DNA of 64,000 nt from Streptomyces rubiginosohelvolus (GTDB lineage Bacteria; Actinomycetota; Actinomycetes; Streptomycetales; Streptomycetaceae), in contig NZ_BMTW01000006.1 in assembly GCF_014649875.1 (NCBI RefSeq), positions 186,001 to 250,000 on the forward strand, in the 5' to 3' direction. Under the pieces are notes generated by a model. It was not told where the DNA came from. It was given only the letters and a program-made list of their open reading frames with translations, and made no database searches. Made by a program: the position numbers and the translations under genes. Shown in pieces: positions 25,522 through 34,177 of the stretch. Numbering within the stretch: the stretch's first letter is position 1; each line of letters opens with the position of its first letter.

Positions 25522-26142
25522 TCACTCGAAGCGGGACGTGTCCCCGGCTCCGCGGCGTACGATCTCGGGCTCGTCGCCGGAGAAGTCGATGACCGTGGTC
25601 GGCTCGGTGCCGCAGTCGCCCGAGTCGATGACGGCGTCCACCTCGTGGTCGAGCCGCTCCTTGATCTCCCAGCCCTGCGTCAGCGGCTCCTCCTCGTCCG
25701 GCAGCAGCAGGGTGCTGGAGAGCAGCGGCTCGCCGAGCTCCGAGACCAGTGCCTGGGTGACGACGTGGTCGGGGATGCGCACCCCGACCGTCTTCTTCTT
25801 CGGGTGGAGCAGCTGGCGGGGGACCTCCTTCGTCGCGGGGAGGATGAAGGTGTAGCTGCCGGGTGTCGCCGCCTTGACCGCGCGGAACACGTCGTTGTCC
25901 ACACGGACGAACTGCGCCAGCTGAGCGAAGTCGTGGCACACCAGCGTGAAGTGGTGCCGGTCGTCGAGATTCCGGATCGACTTGATCCGGTCGATGGCGT
26001 CGCGGTTGCCCAACTGGCAGCCCAGGGCGTAGCACGAGTCGGTGGGATACGCGACGAGCGCACCGGACCGGATACTGTCGACCACCGTGCCGATGGTGCG
26101 GGGCTGGGGATTTGCGGGATGCACGTCGAAGTACTTGGCCAT
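25522..26142 (-). CDS. Sua5/YciO/YrdC family protein (L-threonylcarbamoyladenylate synthase-like)
   Basis: A 206-residue YrdC-fold protein. SGALVAYPTDSCYALGC, IDRIKSIRNLDDRHHFTLVC, PGSYTFILPATKEVP and VGVRIPDHVVTQAL are the ATP- and threonine-binding segments of the family, and DAVIDSGDCGTEPTTVID is the conserved end. It is closest to the YciO branch. TsaC/Sua5 makes threonylcarbamoyl-AMP for t6A37 of tRNA; YciO paralogues may have a different or weaker activity, so the specific reaction is uncertain. The essential Sua5 copy is usually elsewhere in Streptomyces. Confidence 0.88.
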   Translation of the reverse strand: MAKYFDVHPANPQPRTIGTVVDSIRSGALVAYPTDSCYALGCQLGNRDAIDRIKSIRNLDDRHHFTLVCHDFAQLAQFVRVDNDVFRAVKAATPGSYTFILPATKEVPRQLLHPKKKTVGVRIPDHVVTQALVSELGEPLLSSTLLLPDEEEPLTQGWEIKERLDHEVDAVIDSGDCGTEPTTVIDFSGDEPEIVRRGAGDTSRFE

Positions 26143-26197
26143 TCGCCGAGCTTACGCGTTCGGGCCAGGCCGGTAGAGCCCTGTGCACGGAAGCGTG

Positions 26198-26231
26198 AAG
26201 GGGCGGACCGTCGCGCGACGGTCCGCCCCTT
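26198..26231. terminator. Perfect 16-bp terminator hairpin
   Basis: Arms 26198-26213 and 26216-26231 form a 16-bp GC-rich stem with a two-base centre, followed on the plus strand by TCTTCC. It lies 3' of the CNNM operon (minus) and just before the YciO promoter, so it most likely ends the CNNM transcript. Confidence 0.75.
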
Positions 26232-26268
26232 CTTCCGTTTCGTACGCCGGTGTTCACCGCCGGGCCGG

Positions 26269-27285
26269 TCAGACCGCGGCGGCTCCCACCAGCTCGTCCA
26301 GGACGTCCTCCATGGTCACGAAGCCGATGACCGTGCCCTTGCCTCCGGTGACCGCCGCGAGATGCGTACCGGCGGCGCGCATCGCGGTGAGGGTGTCGTC
26401 GAGCGGGGTGTCGATCTCGACCCGGATGACCGGGTGGAGGGCGCTCTTCGGGAGCGCCTTGGTGCGCTCGGCGACACCGAGGGCGTCCTTGATGTGGAAG
26501 TAGCCCAGCAGCCCGTCGTCGGGGCCGGTGACCGGCAGCCGGGAGAAGCCCGAGGCGACCGCGGCCCGCTCCAGACCCTGCGGGGTGATGCCCAGGTCGA
26601 CGGTGACGGTCCGGTTCAGCGGGACCATCACCTCGCCGACCGGCCGGGTCCCGAGCTCCAGGGCGTCCCGCAGCCGCTCGCCGTCGGCCGGGGCCAGCAG
26701 CCCGGCGTCGCTGGAGTCCTTCACCAGACGTACGAGCTCGTCGTCGGTGAACACCGAGGCGACCTCGTCCTTGGGCTCCACCTTGAGCAGGCGCAGCAGC
26801 ATGTTGGCGAAGGCGTTGATGCCGAAGATGACCGGACGCAGGGCCCGGGTCAAGGCCACCAGGGACGGCCCCAGCGCCAGGGCGGTGGCGACGGGGGCGG
26901 CCAGCGCGATGTTCTTCGGGATCATCTCGCCGATGAGCATGTGCAGATACGTCGCCAGCGTCAGCGCGATCACGAACGCGATCGGGTGGACCAGCGCGTC
27001 GGGCACGCCGACCGCGTCGAACGGCGGCTCCAGCAGATGGGCTATGGCCGGTTCCGCGACGGCGCCCAGCACCAGCGAGGAGATGGTGATGCCGAGCTGC
27101 GCGGTGGCCATGGCGGCCGACAGGTGTTCGAGACCCCACAGGGTGCTCCTGGCCCGGCGGCTGCCCCGGACGGCCTGCGGCTCGATCTGGCTGCGGCGGA
27201 CCGAGATGAGCGCGAACTCCGCGCCCACGAAGAACGCGTTGGTGAGGAGGGTGAGCGCGCCGATGGCGAGCTGAATCGTGGTCAT
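26269..27285 (-). CDS. CNNM/HlyC-CorC family transporter (without CorC domain)
   Basis: A 338-residue membrane protein: DUF21 transmembrane domain (about 1-190, starting MTTIQLAIGALTLLTNAFFV, with AMATAQLGITISSLVLGAVA and LIGEMIPKNIALAAP) followed by a CBS pair (about 205-330; RPVGEVMVPLNRTVTVDLG, AAVTGGKGTVIGFVTMEDV). The C-terminal CorC_HlyC domain present in its neighbour is missing, so it ends after the second CBS. Relatives transport or sense Mg2+ or other divalent cations. Its start overlaps the stop of the upstream paralogue, so the two may assemble together. Confidence 0.9.
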   Translation of the reverse strand: MTTIQLAIGALTLLTNAFFVGAEFALISVRRSQIEPQAVRGSRRARSTLWGLEHLSAAMATAQLGITISSLVLGAVAEPAIAHLLEPPFDAVGVPDALVHPIAFVIALTLATYLHMLIGEMIPKNIALAAPVATALALGPSLVALTRALRPVIFGINAFANMLLRLLKVEPKDEVASVFTDDELVRLVKDSSDAGLLAPADGERLRDALELGTRPVGEVMVPLNRTVTVDLGITPQGLERAAVASGFSRLPVTGPDDGLLGYFHIKDALGVAERTKALPKSALHPVIRVEIDTPLDDTLTAMRAAGTHLAAVTGGKGTVIGFVTMEDVLDELVGAAAV

Positions 27286-28619
27286 CGGGCGTCCTCCTCC
27301 ACGAGGGCCAGCGCCGGAGCGGGCGCGGTGATCCGGACCCGGTCGGCCCGGTGGTGCTCGATGTCGAGCACGTCGAACTGCCAGCCTTCGACCTCCACCC
27401 GGTCCGCACGGACGGGGATGCGGGCCAGCTGGTTGGCGAGCAGGCCGGCGAGCGTCTCGTACGGGCCTTCCGGCGCGGTGAAGCCGATCCGGTCGAGCTG
27501 GTCCAGCCGGATGCTGCCCTCGGCCGCCCAGACCTGACGGCCGTCGCCGAGCGGCTCGGCCGGTGCGAGATCGGGGCGCTCATGTGGGTCGTGCTCGTCG
27601 CGGACCTCGCCCACGACCTCCTCCACGATGTCCTCGACCGTCGCGACGCCCGCCGTACCGCCGTACTCGTCGATCACCACGGCCATCGTCCGGTGCTTGC
27701 GCAACTGCGCCAGCAGCCGGTCGACGGGCAGCGAGTCGGGGACGAGGAGCGGCTCGGTGGCGAGCGCCGTGACCGTGGTCCGGGGCCGCTCCGACTCCTC
27801 CAGGGCGAGGACGTCGCGGATGTGGACCGTGCCGATGACCTCGTCCAGGCTGTCCCGGTAGACCGGGAAGCGGGACAGGCCGGTGGCCAGCGTGAGGTTG
27901 GCGGCGTCGGCCGCCGTGGCATGGGCTTCCAGCGCCCGGACGTCGACGCGCGGCGTCATGACGTTCTCGGCCGAAAGCTCCGCCAGGTGCAGGGTACGGA
28001 CGAACAGCTCGGCCGAGTCCTGCTCGATGGCGCCCTCGCGGGCGGAGTGCTGGGCGAGCGCGATCAGCTCCTGCGGCGTACGGGCCGAGGCCAGCTCCTC
28101 GGCCGGCTCCAGGCCCAGGCGCCGCACGAAGCGGTTCGCGGTGTTGTTGAGGTGCCGGATCAGCGGGCCGAAAGCCGCAGTGAACGCCCGCTGCGGGGTC
28201 GAGACGACCTTGGCGACCGTGAGCGGGCTGGAGATCGCCCAGTTCTTCGGGACCAGCTCGCCGACGACCATGAGGACCACGGTGGACACGGCCACACCGA
28301 GGAGCGTGGCGACCGTGGACACGGCGCCGGACGGCAGCCCGACGGCCTCCAGCGGGCCGCGCATCAGCACCGCGAGGGACGGCTCGGCCAGCATGCCGAT
28401 GACCAGGGAGGTCACGGTGATGCCGAGCTGGGCGCCGGAGAGCTGGAGAGTCAGCCGCTTGGCTGCCTTGAGTGCGCTCTCGGCGCCGCGCTCACCGGCC
28501 TTCGCGGCGCGTTCGAGCTCGCTCCGCTCGATGGTCGTGAGCGAGAACTCCGCCGCGACGAACACCGCACAGGCCAGTGTCAGCGCGAGGGCGAGGAGAA
28601 GAAGGACCACTTCGCTCAC
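27282..28619 (-). CDS. CNNM/HlyC-CorC family transporter with CorC domain
   Basis: A 445-residue paralogue of the downstream gene. DUF21 helices (about 1-195; AQLGITVTSLVIGMLAEPSL and MVVGELVPKNWAISSP), two CBS motifs (about 215-340; ENVMTPRVDVRALEAHA, FPVYRDSLDEVIGTVHIRDV, and the conserved DEYGGTAGVATVEDIVEEVV) and a final CorC_HlyC domain (about 360-435). Probably a cation exporter or regulator of Mg2+/Co2+ at the plasma membrane. First gene of the overlapping two-gene operon; GTG start. Confidence 0.92.
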   Translation of the reverse strand: MSEVVLLLLALALTLACAVFVAAEFSLTTIERSELERAAKAGERGAESALKAAKRLTLQLSGAQLGITVTSLVIGMLAEPSLAVLMRGPLEAVGLPSGAVSTVATLLGVAVSTVVLMVVGELVPKNWAISSPLTVAKVVSTPQRAFTAAFGPLIRHLNNTANRFVRRLGLEPAEELASARTPQELIALAQHSAREGAIEQDSAELFVRTLHLAELSAENVMTPRVDVRALEAHATAADAANLTLATGLSRFPVYRDSLDEVIGTVHIRDVLALEESERPRTTVTALATEPLLVPDSLPVDRLLAQLRKHRTMAVVIDEYGGTAGVATVEDIVEEVVGEVRDEHDPHERPDLAPAEPLGDGRQVWAAEGSIRLDQLDRIGFTAPEGPYETLAGLLANQLARIPVRADRVEVEGWQFDVLDIEHHRADRVRITAPAPALALVEEDAR

Positions 28620-29002
28620 CGTGTCACCTCCGTCCCCTGGTGCGTGGGGTCAGGGATGACACGGTTCGTACTGGGAGGCTCACCCATTGCGGTGCCGCAG
28701 CTCCTTCTCTGTTCGGGTCGTCGGGATCGACGGGTGGGGGACGGGTGTGAAACCCGCCTGATAGATAGTAAAGGGAGCGCAAAGCAATGGGGAGTGGCGG
28801 GCGTCACACGGAGTGCCGTCCCGGGGATGTGTCTCGCGCCGGGTGACGGCGCGGTCGCGGGGCGGCCGACCGCGATCTTGGTGGCCGGAACCGTGCGTAG
28901 CGGTCGCGGGCTTGGGAAATCCTTCACCTCCCGGGAGCTTCTGCCCGGCGAGGCGGCTCACGCCCCTCGATCGCCCATCCACAGAAGGAGCGGACGCCGC
29001 AC
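28620..29002. other. 383-base divergent intergenic region
   Basis: Lies between the CNNM operon (minus) and spo0M (plus). No gene, tRNA or convincing hairpin is visible. The only AT-rich patch, about 28753-28793 (contains GATAGATAGTAAAG), is a plausible promoter zone for one or both directions. Confidence 0.5.
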
Positions 29003-29977
29003 ATGGTGTTCAAGAAGTTGCTCGGAGCCCTCGGGGTCGGTGGCCCCTCGGTCGACACCGTTCTGCAGCCCGGCCCGGCCCTGCCCGGTGGTCCCCTCTC
29101 CGGGGAGGTCCGCCTGCGGGGCGGCGGGTCGGACGTGACGGTCGACCGGATCTCCCTTCTCCTCGTCGCCCGGGTCGAGAGGGAGGGCCAGGAGGAAGAG
29201 GACGAGGGCACGGTCGTCCTCGAACGGTTCACCGTCGGCGGTGGATTCCGGCTGGCGGAGGAGGCCGACCACACGGTGCCCTTCACCGTCACCCTGCCGT
29301 GGGAGACGCCGATCACCGAACTCCACGGCCAGCACCTCGGCCCCGTGCTCGGCATCCGGACGGAGCTGGAGATCGCCGGGGCACGCGACAAGGGCGACCT
29401 CGACGCGCTCGCGGTGGGACCGCTGCCCGCGCAGGAAGCGATCCTGGAGGCCTTCGGTCAGCTCGGTTACGCGTTCAGGTCCGCGGACCTGGAGCTCGGC
29501 CATATTCGTGGCACCGGTCAGCAGCTGCCCTGCTACCAGGAGATCGAGATCCTCCCGCCCGCCGGTCACGCGCACACCGTGAACGAGATCGAGGTGACCT
29601 TCATCGCCGCACCGGGCGGCCTGGAGGTAGTCATCGAGGCGGACAAGCGCGCCGGGCTCTTCTCCGAGGGCCACGACACGGTCCACCGCTTCACCACATC
29701 CCACCACGCGGCCCCGCAGACCGACTGGAACGCCCAGGTCGACGCCTGGCTGAAGGAGGTCGTCGCCGGCCACGAGGGCCATGCCGTGTCTCCCTCGTAC
29801 GGAGACGAGCACGGCGGCGGGCACCGCTCGGGCCCCGGCGCGGGCGCGGTGGTGGCCGGGGTCGCGGCGGGCGTGGCCGTGGGGGTCGTCGGCGGCATGG
29901 TCGCGGCCGAGGTCGTCGACGAGATCGGTGACGCCTTCGAGGGCGAGGAGGACGAGGAGAGCGAGGACGAGGGCTGA
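29003..29977 (+). CDS. Spo0M-like sporulation-control protein
   Basis: A 324-residue arrestin-like protein starting MVFKKLLGALGVGGPSVDTV. The Spo0M domain (about 1-245) shows GGPLSGEVRLRGGGSDVTVD, the paired strands FTVTLPWETPITELHGQHL and GIRTELEIAGARDKGDLD. The C-terminus is a His-rich linker, then a Gly/Ala-rich hydrophobic stretch (about 275-300) and an acidic tail. In Bacillus Spo0M affects early sporulation through an unclear scaffold role. AAGGAG lies about 10 bases before the ATG. Confidence 0.9.
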   Translation: MVFKKLLGALGVGGPSVDTVLQPGPALPGGPLSGEVRLRGGGSDVTVDRISLLLVARVEREGQEEEDEGTVVLERFTVGGGFRLAEEADHTVPFTVTLPWETPITELHGQHLGPVLGIRTELEIAGARDKGDLDALAVGPLPAQEAILEAFGQLGYAFRSADLELGHIRGTGQQLPCYQEIEILPPAGHAHTVNEIEVTFIAAPGGLEVVIEADKRAGLFSEGHDTVHRFTTSHHAAPQTDWNAQVDAWLKEVVAGHEGHAVSPSYGDEHGGGHRSGPGAGAVVAGVAAGVAVGVVGGMVAAEVVDEIGDAFEGEEDEESEDEG

Positions 29978-29992
29978 CCCGGGGGAGCCCCG

Positions 29993-30022
29993 GGCCGGAA
30001 GGGGCAGCCCGCCCTTCCGGCC
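29993..30022 (+). terminator. 11-bp hairpin downstream of the Spo0M gene
   Basis: Arms 29993-30003 and 30012-30022 pair perfectly 16 bases after the spo0M stop; several further GC-rich inverted segments follow to about 30060. Confidence 0.55.
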
Positions 30023-30150
30023 TGCCCGCCCCTCCGGCCCGCCCGCGCCGGGCCGGACGCTCGGCCACCTCGCCGATCTGGCCCGGCGGGAGCGCGGGAT
30101 TGCGGGTAGGAAGGGGGGAGCGAACGGCCGCCCCGTGGACAAGGAGTCCC

Positions 30151-30585
30151 ATGAGCCCTGGAACCCCTCCGCCCGATCCGCGGCACCGGCGCCCCGAAGG
30201 TGTCACCGACACGACGGTCGAGGCGCTCGGTGCCCTGTCGAAGGCGCTGGAGACAGCGGAGCGTGCCCGGGGCGCGCTGTACGACTTCCACCAGCTCACC
30301 GGGAGCGCCGACCTGGCCCTCGACGATGCCGTACGACAGCTCCGCGCGGCGGGCCACGGGCTCCGGGCCGATCAGGTCGAACGGGAGATCCTCGGCCGCA
30401 ACGTCATCCCCGGGCGCTGGACGTTCCAGATCGTCGAGGAGTACAACTCCACCTACTACGACGTGTTCCGCACGATCGAACGGGAGATCAGACAGGAACT
30501 CGCCGAGGGCCGCGACCACCTCTACGAAGCCGAGATGAAGGCGGCCCGGCGGACCGAAGGACATCCGGACCACACGGCCGACTGA
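30151..30585 (+). CDS. Hypothetical protein (144 aa), helical
   Basis: Starts MSPGTPPPDPRHRRPEGVTD, then runs as a helical bundle: ETAERARGALYDFHQLTGSA, DLALDDAVRQLRAAGH, and the distinctive IPGRWTFQIVEEYNSTYYDV. AAGGAG precedes the ATG by 4 bases. No membrane segment. I recognise the pattern as a conserved small Streptomyces protein but not a function; position between Spo0M and a membrane microprotein gives no hint. Confidence 0.65.
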   Translation: MSPGTPPPDPRHRRPEGVTDTTVEALGALSKALETAERARGALYDFHQLTGSADLALDDAVRQLRAAGHGLRADQVEREILGRNVIPGRWTFQIVEEYNSTYYDVFRTIEREIRQELAEGRDHLYEAEMKAARRTEGHPDHTAD

Positions 30586-30676
30586 CTTCCTGCCCCCGCG
30601 AGTTGGGGCAGGCGCACCCTGGCGTACGTCGCGCGATCCCGGGCACACGGAGGTCACCGCTCGGAAGGAGCTCCCC

Positions 30677-30856
30677 ATGCTCGGTATAGCTGCCGCAGTC
30701 CTGTTCTTCATCGCGTTCCTGATCAACGCGGCCGACATCTCCACCAACGACGTGTTCGCGTCGACCAACGTGATGCTGCTCGGCCTCATGCTCCTCGCCC
30801 TCCATGTCGCGGGCGTGGGTGCGGGCACCCGGATCGGCGGCTCGCGCCGGCGCTGA
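30677..30856 (+). CDS. Small two-helix membrane protein (59 aa)
   Basis: Begins MLGIAAAVLFFIAFLINAAD (first helix), a short polar turn ISTNDVFASTNV, then a second helix LLGLMLLALHVAGVG and a basic end GGSRRR. GGAAGGAG lies 7 bases before the ATG and a strong hairpin follows 13 bases after the stop, so it is a complete transcription unit. Function unknown; abundant small proteins of this type occur in Streptomyces membranes. Confidence 0.7.
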   Translation: MLGIAAAVLFFIAFLINAADISTNDVFASTNVMLLGLMLLALHVAGVGAGTRIGGSRRR

Positions 30857-30869
30857 ACCGTCCCCTCCC

Positions 30870-30902
30870 GGCCCCACCGCCGATCCGACCGGCGGTGGGG
30901 CC
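30870..30902 (+). terminator. 12-bp hairpin after the small membrane protein
   Basis: Arms 30870-30881 and 30891-30902 are perfectly complementary with a 9-base loop, 13 bases after the stop codon. Confidence 0.75.
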
Positions 30903-31049
30903 GATGCCTGCCGTCGGACCGGGATCCCCCGGCATCGTCACCGAACGTAGCCTCACGAGATGCGGAGCGCACCGACTCCGGTGACGCTGGGGCTCCGGTC
31001 GCGCACGCAACACGGTCGCCGACGGAGGACCCACGACGGAGGACACCCC

Positions 31050-31217
31050 ATGAACCTGTACGACAGCCCGGTGGAGCGAGCCCGCCGCACCCGTGAACGC
31101 GCCGAGGAACTGGGTCGCGCCGCCGACCGGGCCACCGACCCCGAGCACCGCCGACGGCTGCGGGCCAAGGCCCTGCGGCTGCTCCGCGAGGAGCCCACGC
31201 CCGACCCCGGTCGCTAG
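31050..31217 (+). CDS. DUF6381-like small protein (55 aa)
   Basis: MNLYDSPVERARRTRERAEE, then LGRAADRATDPEHRRRLRAK and a helical end; a single long charged helix rich in Arg, Glu and Ala. It matches the pattern of the Streptomyces DUF6381 family (ATDPE-RRRLR-KA core). CGGAGG sits 7 bases before the ATG. No function is known for the family. Confidence 0.65.
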   Translation: MNLYDSPVERARRTRERAEELGRAADRATDPEHRRRLRAKALRLLREEPTPDPGR

Positions 31218-31279
31218 GACCTCTCGTACGGGAAAAGCCGATTGCCCGGGCGCGTGCCGCCCGGGTAGCGTCACGCGGC

Positions 31280-31780
31280 GTGACCCCCACTCTGCGCACC
31301 GAGAGGCTCCTGCTGGAGCCGTACGTCCCCGAGGACGAAGAGGACTTCGTCGCCCTGTTCCAGGACACCCGGGTGTCCCGATGGATGGGTGACGGCCCTT
31401 CCTCCGAGGCGGAGGACCGGGCGCTGTTCGGGCGGGTCTTCACCAAGGTCTACGCCCAGGATCTCTTCGCCGTCTGGGCCGTCCGCCGCGACGGCCGGCT
31501 GATCGGGCACGCCGAGATCAAGCGGACCGACACCGTGGAAGGCCACGAGATCATCTACGCCCTCGCACCCACGGCGTGGGGCTCCGGCCTGGGCACCGAA
31601 CTGGCCCGGGCCGTCGTCGCCCACGGCTTCGGCACCCTCGGACTGGCCGAGGTCCACGCCACCGTCGCCGCCGCGAACGAGGCCTCGTTGACCCTGCTGG
31701 ACAGGATGGGCTTCGCGTACGTGCGGGACATCGAGGAGGACGACGGCAGCACCACCCGTGTGCTGACCCTCCGCCGCTGA
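31280..31780 (+). CDS. GNAT family N-acetyltransferase (RimJ/RimL-like)
   Basis: A 166-residue acetyltransferase starting (GTG) TPTLRTERLLLEPYVPEDEE, the RimJ-like N-terminus. The acetyl-CoA loop is LAPTAWGSGLGTELARAVV, and the end is VAAANEASLTLLDRMGFAYV. Ribosomal protein or small-molecule amines are usual substrates in this branch; no context selects one. No good ribosome site is visible. Confidence 0.88.
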   Translation: MTPTLRTERLLLEPYVPEDEEDFVALFQDTRVSRWMGDGPSSEAEDRALFGRVFTKVYAQDLFAVWAVRRDGRLIGHAEIKRTDTVEGHEIIYALAPTAWGSGLGTELARAVVAHGFGTLGLAEVHATVAAANEASLTLLDRMGFAYVRDIEEDDGSTTRVLTLRR

Positions 31781-31813
31781 CCCCGGCCGGCTCCGGGAGC
31801 AGCGAGGACTCAC

Positions 31814-32578
31814 CTACCTGGCTTCTACCGAGATCGCCTGGGCGGGGGCCACCGACGCGCCCTCGACGCCATGACGCTTGAGGGCGTCCGCTACGAAACC
31901 GCCCGCCTTCATCTCCTCCACGAACGACGCCAGCAGCTCCTGTGCCGCCGCCCCTCGCCCGGCCGGTACCCCCATGGCCTGCTGGATCACCATGAATCGC
32001 CCCGGCAGCACCCGTACGCCCTCCTCCTGCGCGGCCTCGGCCTCCAGCAACTGCCGGATCCCGGCGGCCACCTCGACGTCCCCCGCCCGCAGGGCAGCGA
32101 GGGCGCGCGGGGCGCCCTCCAGCCGGACGACCTCGGCGTGGCGGATCTCGCGGGTGAGGAAGAGGTCGTACGCGGACCCGGCCCCGACCGAGATGCGGGT
32201 GCCCTCGCGGTCCACCTGGTCGTTCTCGGTGACGGGGGCACGCTCCGGCACCAGGTAGCTGCCCTCGATGAGCACATAGGGGGCGGTGAACCGCAGCCCC
32301 TCGCCCCGCGCCGGGTCGACCGCGAAGAACCCGATGTCCGCCCGCTCGGCCCGCACCGCGTCGACCGACAGCGCGGCCCGCTCGAAGGCCATCAGCTCCA
32401 CGGGCACCCCGAGCCGCCGCCCGAACTCCCGGGCCAGGTCGACGGAGACCCCGGCCGGCTCCCCGCTCGCCGGATCCCGGTGGGCCAGGATCGGGTTGCC
32501 GAGGTTGATCGAGGCCCGCAGGGTGCCGCCGGGCGCGAACGTGGAGACCAGGGCGGAAGGCGTCGGCTGCTGAGTCAT
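31814..32578 (-). CDS. Amino-acid-type solute-binding domain protein lacking a signal peptide
   Basis: A 254-residue SBP_bac_3 domain protein: GTLRASINLGNPILAHRDPA, GVSVDLAREFGRRLGVPVEL, RAERADIGFFAVDPARGEGL and SVGAGSAYDLFLTREIRHAE are the ligand-binding lobes of polar amino acid-binding proteins. There is no signal peptide, lipobox or Tat motif: the start MTQQPTPSALVSTFAPGG goes directly into the fold. It therefore probably stays in the cytoplasm, as an enzyme-like or sensor variant. No transporter gene is adjacent. Confidence 0.82.
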   Translation of the reverse strand: MTQQPTPSALVSTFAPGGTLRASINLGNPILAHRDPASGEPAGVSVDLAREFGRRLGVPVELMAFERAALSVDAVRAERADIGFFAVDPARGEGLRFTAPYVLIEGSYLVPERAPVTENDQVDREGTRISVGAGSAYDLFLTREIRHAEVVRLEGAPRALAALRAGDVEVAAGIRQLLEAEAAQEEGVRVLPGRFMVIQQAMGVPAGRGAAAQELLASFVEEMKAGGFVADALKRHGVEGASVAPAQAISVEAR

Positions 32579-32701
32579 GGAGCCGAGTCTATGAGGGGGG
32601 CTGCGACGGTCGACGGGCGTACGGGGCCTGACTCCCGCCCGACCGGCCAGGCTCCCCGCCCGACCGGGCCCCCGGACCGATCAGGTGCCCACCCCGCGTC
32701 C

Positions 32702-33214
32702 TCACGCCCCCACCGTGCCGTCCACCCCTTCCCGCAGCAGGTCCGCGTGACCGTTGTGGCGGCCGTACTCCAGCAGGACGTGCACCATGACCATCCGCAG
32801 CGAGACGTCCTTCTCCCAGCGCGGCTGACGTCCCACCAGGTCCAGCGAGCCCGCCTCCCGCTCGATCCGGCGCGAGGTCTCCACCTCCGCCTCCCAGGCG
32901 GCGAACGCCTCGGCCCCGGTTGAAGCGCTCGCGTCGTACGCCGCCTGGAAGTCGAACGGCTTCTCCGACCACACCATCGGAGCCGCCTCGTCCTCGAACA
33001 CCCTCCGGAACCAGGCGCGTTCCACCTCCGCCATGTGCCGCATCAGGGCCAGCAGCGACAGCGTGGACGGTTCCATCGACCGCTCGCGCAACTCCTCGTC
33101 GCTCAGCCCCGCGCACTTCATGGCCAGGGTCTCCCGGTGATAGTCGAGAAAGGCCCGCAGCGTCTCGCGCTCACTGCCCAGGAGCGGGGGCCCGACCCGG
33201 TCGTCAGTCTTCAT
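32702..33214 (-). CDS. DinB family (DUF664-like) protein
   Basis: About 170 residues from MKTDDRVGPPLLGSERETLR. Metal-site histidines appear in LALMRHMAEVERAWFRRVF and MVHVLLEYGRHNGHADLLRE, the signature of DUF664/DinB thiol-dependent enzymes. GAGGA lies about 8 bases before the ATG at 33214; ATG at 33220 is an alternative. In Actinobacteria these are often mycothiol-linked detoxification proteins, but the substrate here is unknown. Divergent from the AAC(3)-like gene. Confidence 0.85.
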   Translation of the reverse strand: MKTDDRVGPPLLGSERETLRAFLDYHRETLAMKCAGLSDEELRERSMEPSTLSLLALMRHMAEVERAWFRRVFEDEAAPMVWSEKPFDFQAAYDASASTGAEAFAAWEAEVETSRRIEREAGSLDLVGRQPRWEKDVSLRMVMVHVLLEYGRHNGHADLLREGVDGTVGA

Positions 33215-33314
33215 GATCATCGTCCTCGGTTCCGTGGTGCCGGCCGACAGTATGTCCGCCGCGGCGTTCCCCGGGCAGCCGGGTTTCCGCGCAGCCGCCT
33301 CTAGGCTGTGCGGC

Positions 33315-34169
33315 ATGGACGTACGAGACCTGCTGCGGCGCTCCGGGGGACCGGTGACCCGAGACCGGATCGCGGACGACCTGGCCGCGCTCGGCCTCGG
33401 ACCGGGCGACACCGTGATGTTCCATACGCGCCTGTCCGCGATCGGCTACGTCTCCGGCGGCCCCGAGACCGTCATCGACGCCCTCCTCGACGTCGTCGGT
33501 CCGACCGGCACGCTGATGGTCACCTGTGGCTGGAACGACGCCCCGCCGTACGACTTCACCACCTGGCCGGGCTCCTGGCAGGACGCCGTGCGGGCCCACC
33601 ACCCCGCGTACGACCCGGACCTGAGCGAGGCCGATCACAGCAACGGCCGCCTCCCCGAGGCTCTGCGCCGGAGACCGGGGGCGGTGCGCAGCCGCCACCC
33701 TGACGCGAGCCTCGCGGCGCTCGGCCCGTCCGCCGCCGCGCTGATGGCCGACCACCCCTGGGACGACCCGCACGGCCCCGGCAGCCCGCTGGCCCGCCTC
33801 GTCGCCCTCGGCGGCCGGGTGCTGCTGCTCGGGGCGCCCGGCGAGACGATGACGCTGCTGCACCTCGCGGAGTCGCTGGCCCAGGCGCCCGGCAAGCGGT
33901 TCGTGACGTACGAGCAGCCCGTCCGCGTGGACGGCGTCCGGGAATGGCGTACCTTCCACGACATCGACTCTACGGACGGCGCGTTCGACTACTCCCCGGT
34001 CGTGCCCGAGGGACAGGACCCGTTCGCGGTCATCGTCCGGGCCATGCTCGACGCGGGCATCGGCCGGACCGGCACCGTCGGGGCGGCCGACAGCCGCCTG
34101 TTCGATGCCGGTCCCGCCGTCGACTTCGGCGTCCGCTGGATCGAGGAGCGCCTGAACGCCCCCGCGTGA
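33315..34169 (+). CDS. Aminoglycoside N(3)-acetyltransferase family protein
   Basis: A 284-residue antibiotic_NAT (AAC(3)/YokD) family protein. The N-terminal fold LAALGLGPGDTVMFHTRLSA and VSGGPETVIDALLDVVGPTG, the loop LLLGAPGETMTLLHLAESLA with its catalytic-type His, and the EWRTFHDIDSTDGAFDYSPV segment are all present. Family members transfer acetyl from acetyl-CoA to the 3-amino group of 2-deoxystreptamine drugs; chromosomal homologues without a biosynthetic cluster may act on other amines. Start at 33315 is set by the fold; the frame opens earlier without a ribosome site. Confidence 0.88.
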   Translation: MDVRDLLRRSGGPVTRDRIADDLAALGLGPGDTVMFHTRLSAIGYVSGGPETVIDALLDVVGPTGTLMVTCGWNDAPPYDFTTWPGSWQDAVRAHHPAYDPDLSEADHSNGRLPEALRRRPGAVRSRHPDASLAALGPSAAALMADHPWDDPHGPGSPLARLVALGGRVLLLGAPGETMTLLHLAESLAQAPGKRFVTYEQPVRVDGVREWRTFHDIDSTDGAFDYSPVVPEGQDPFAVIVRAMLDAGIGRTGTVGAADSRLFDAGPAVDFGVRWIEERLNAPA

Positions 34170-34177
34170 CGGCTCGC

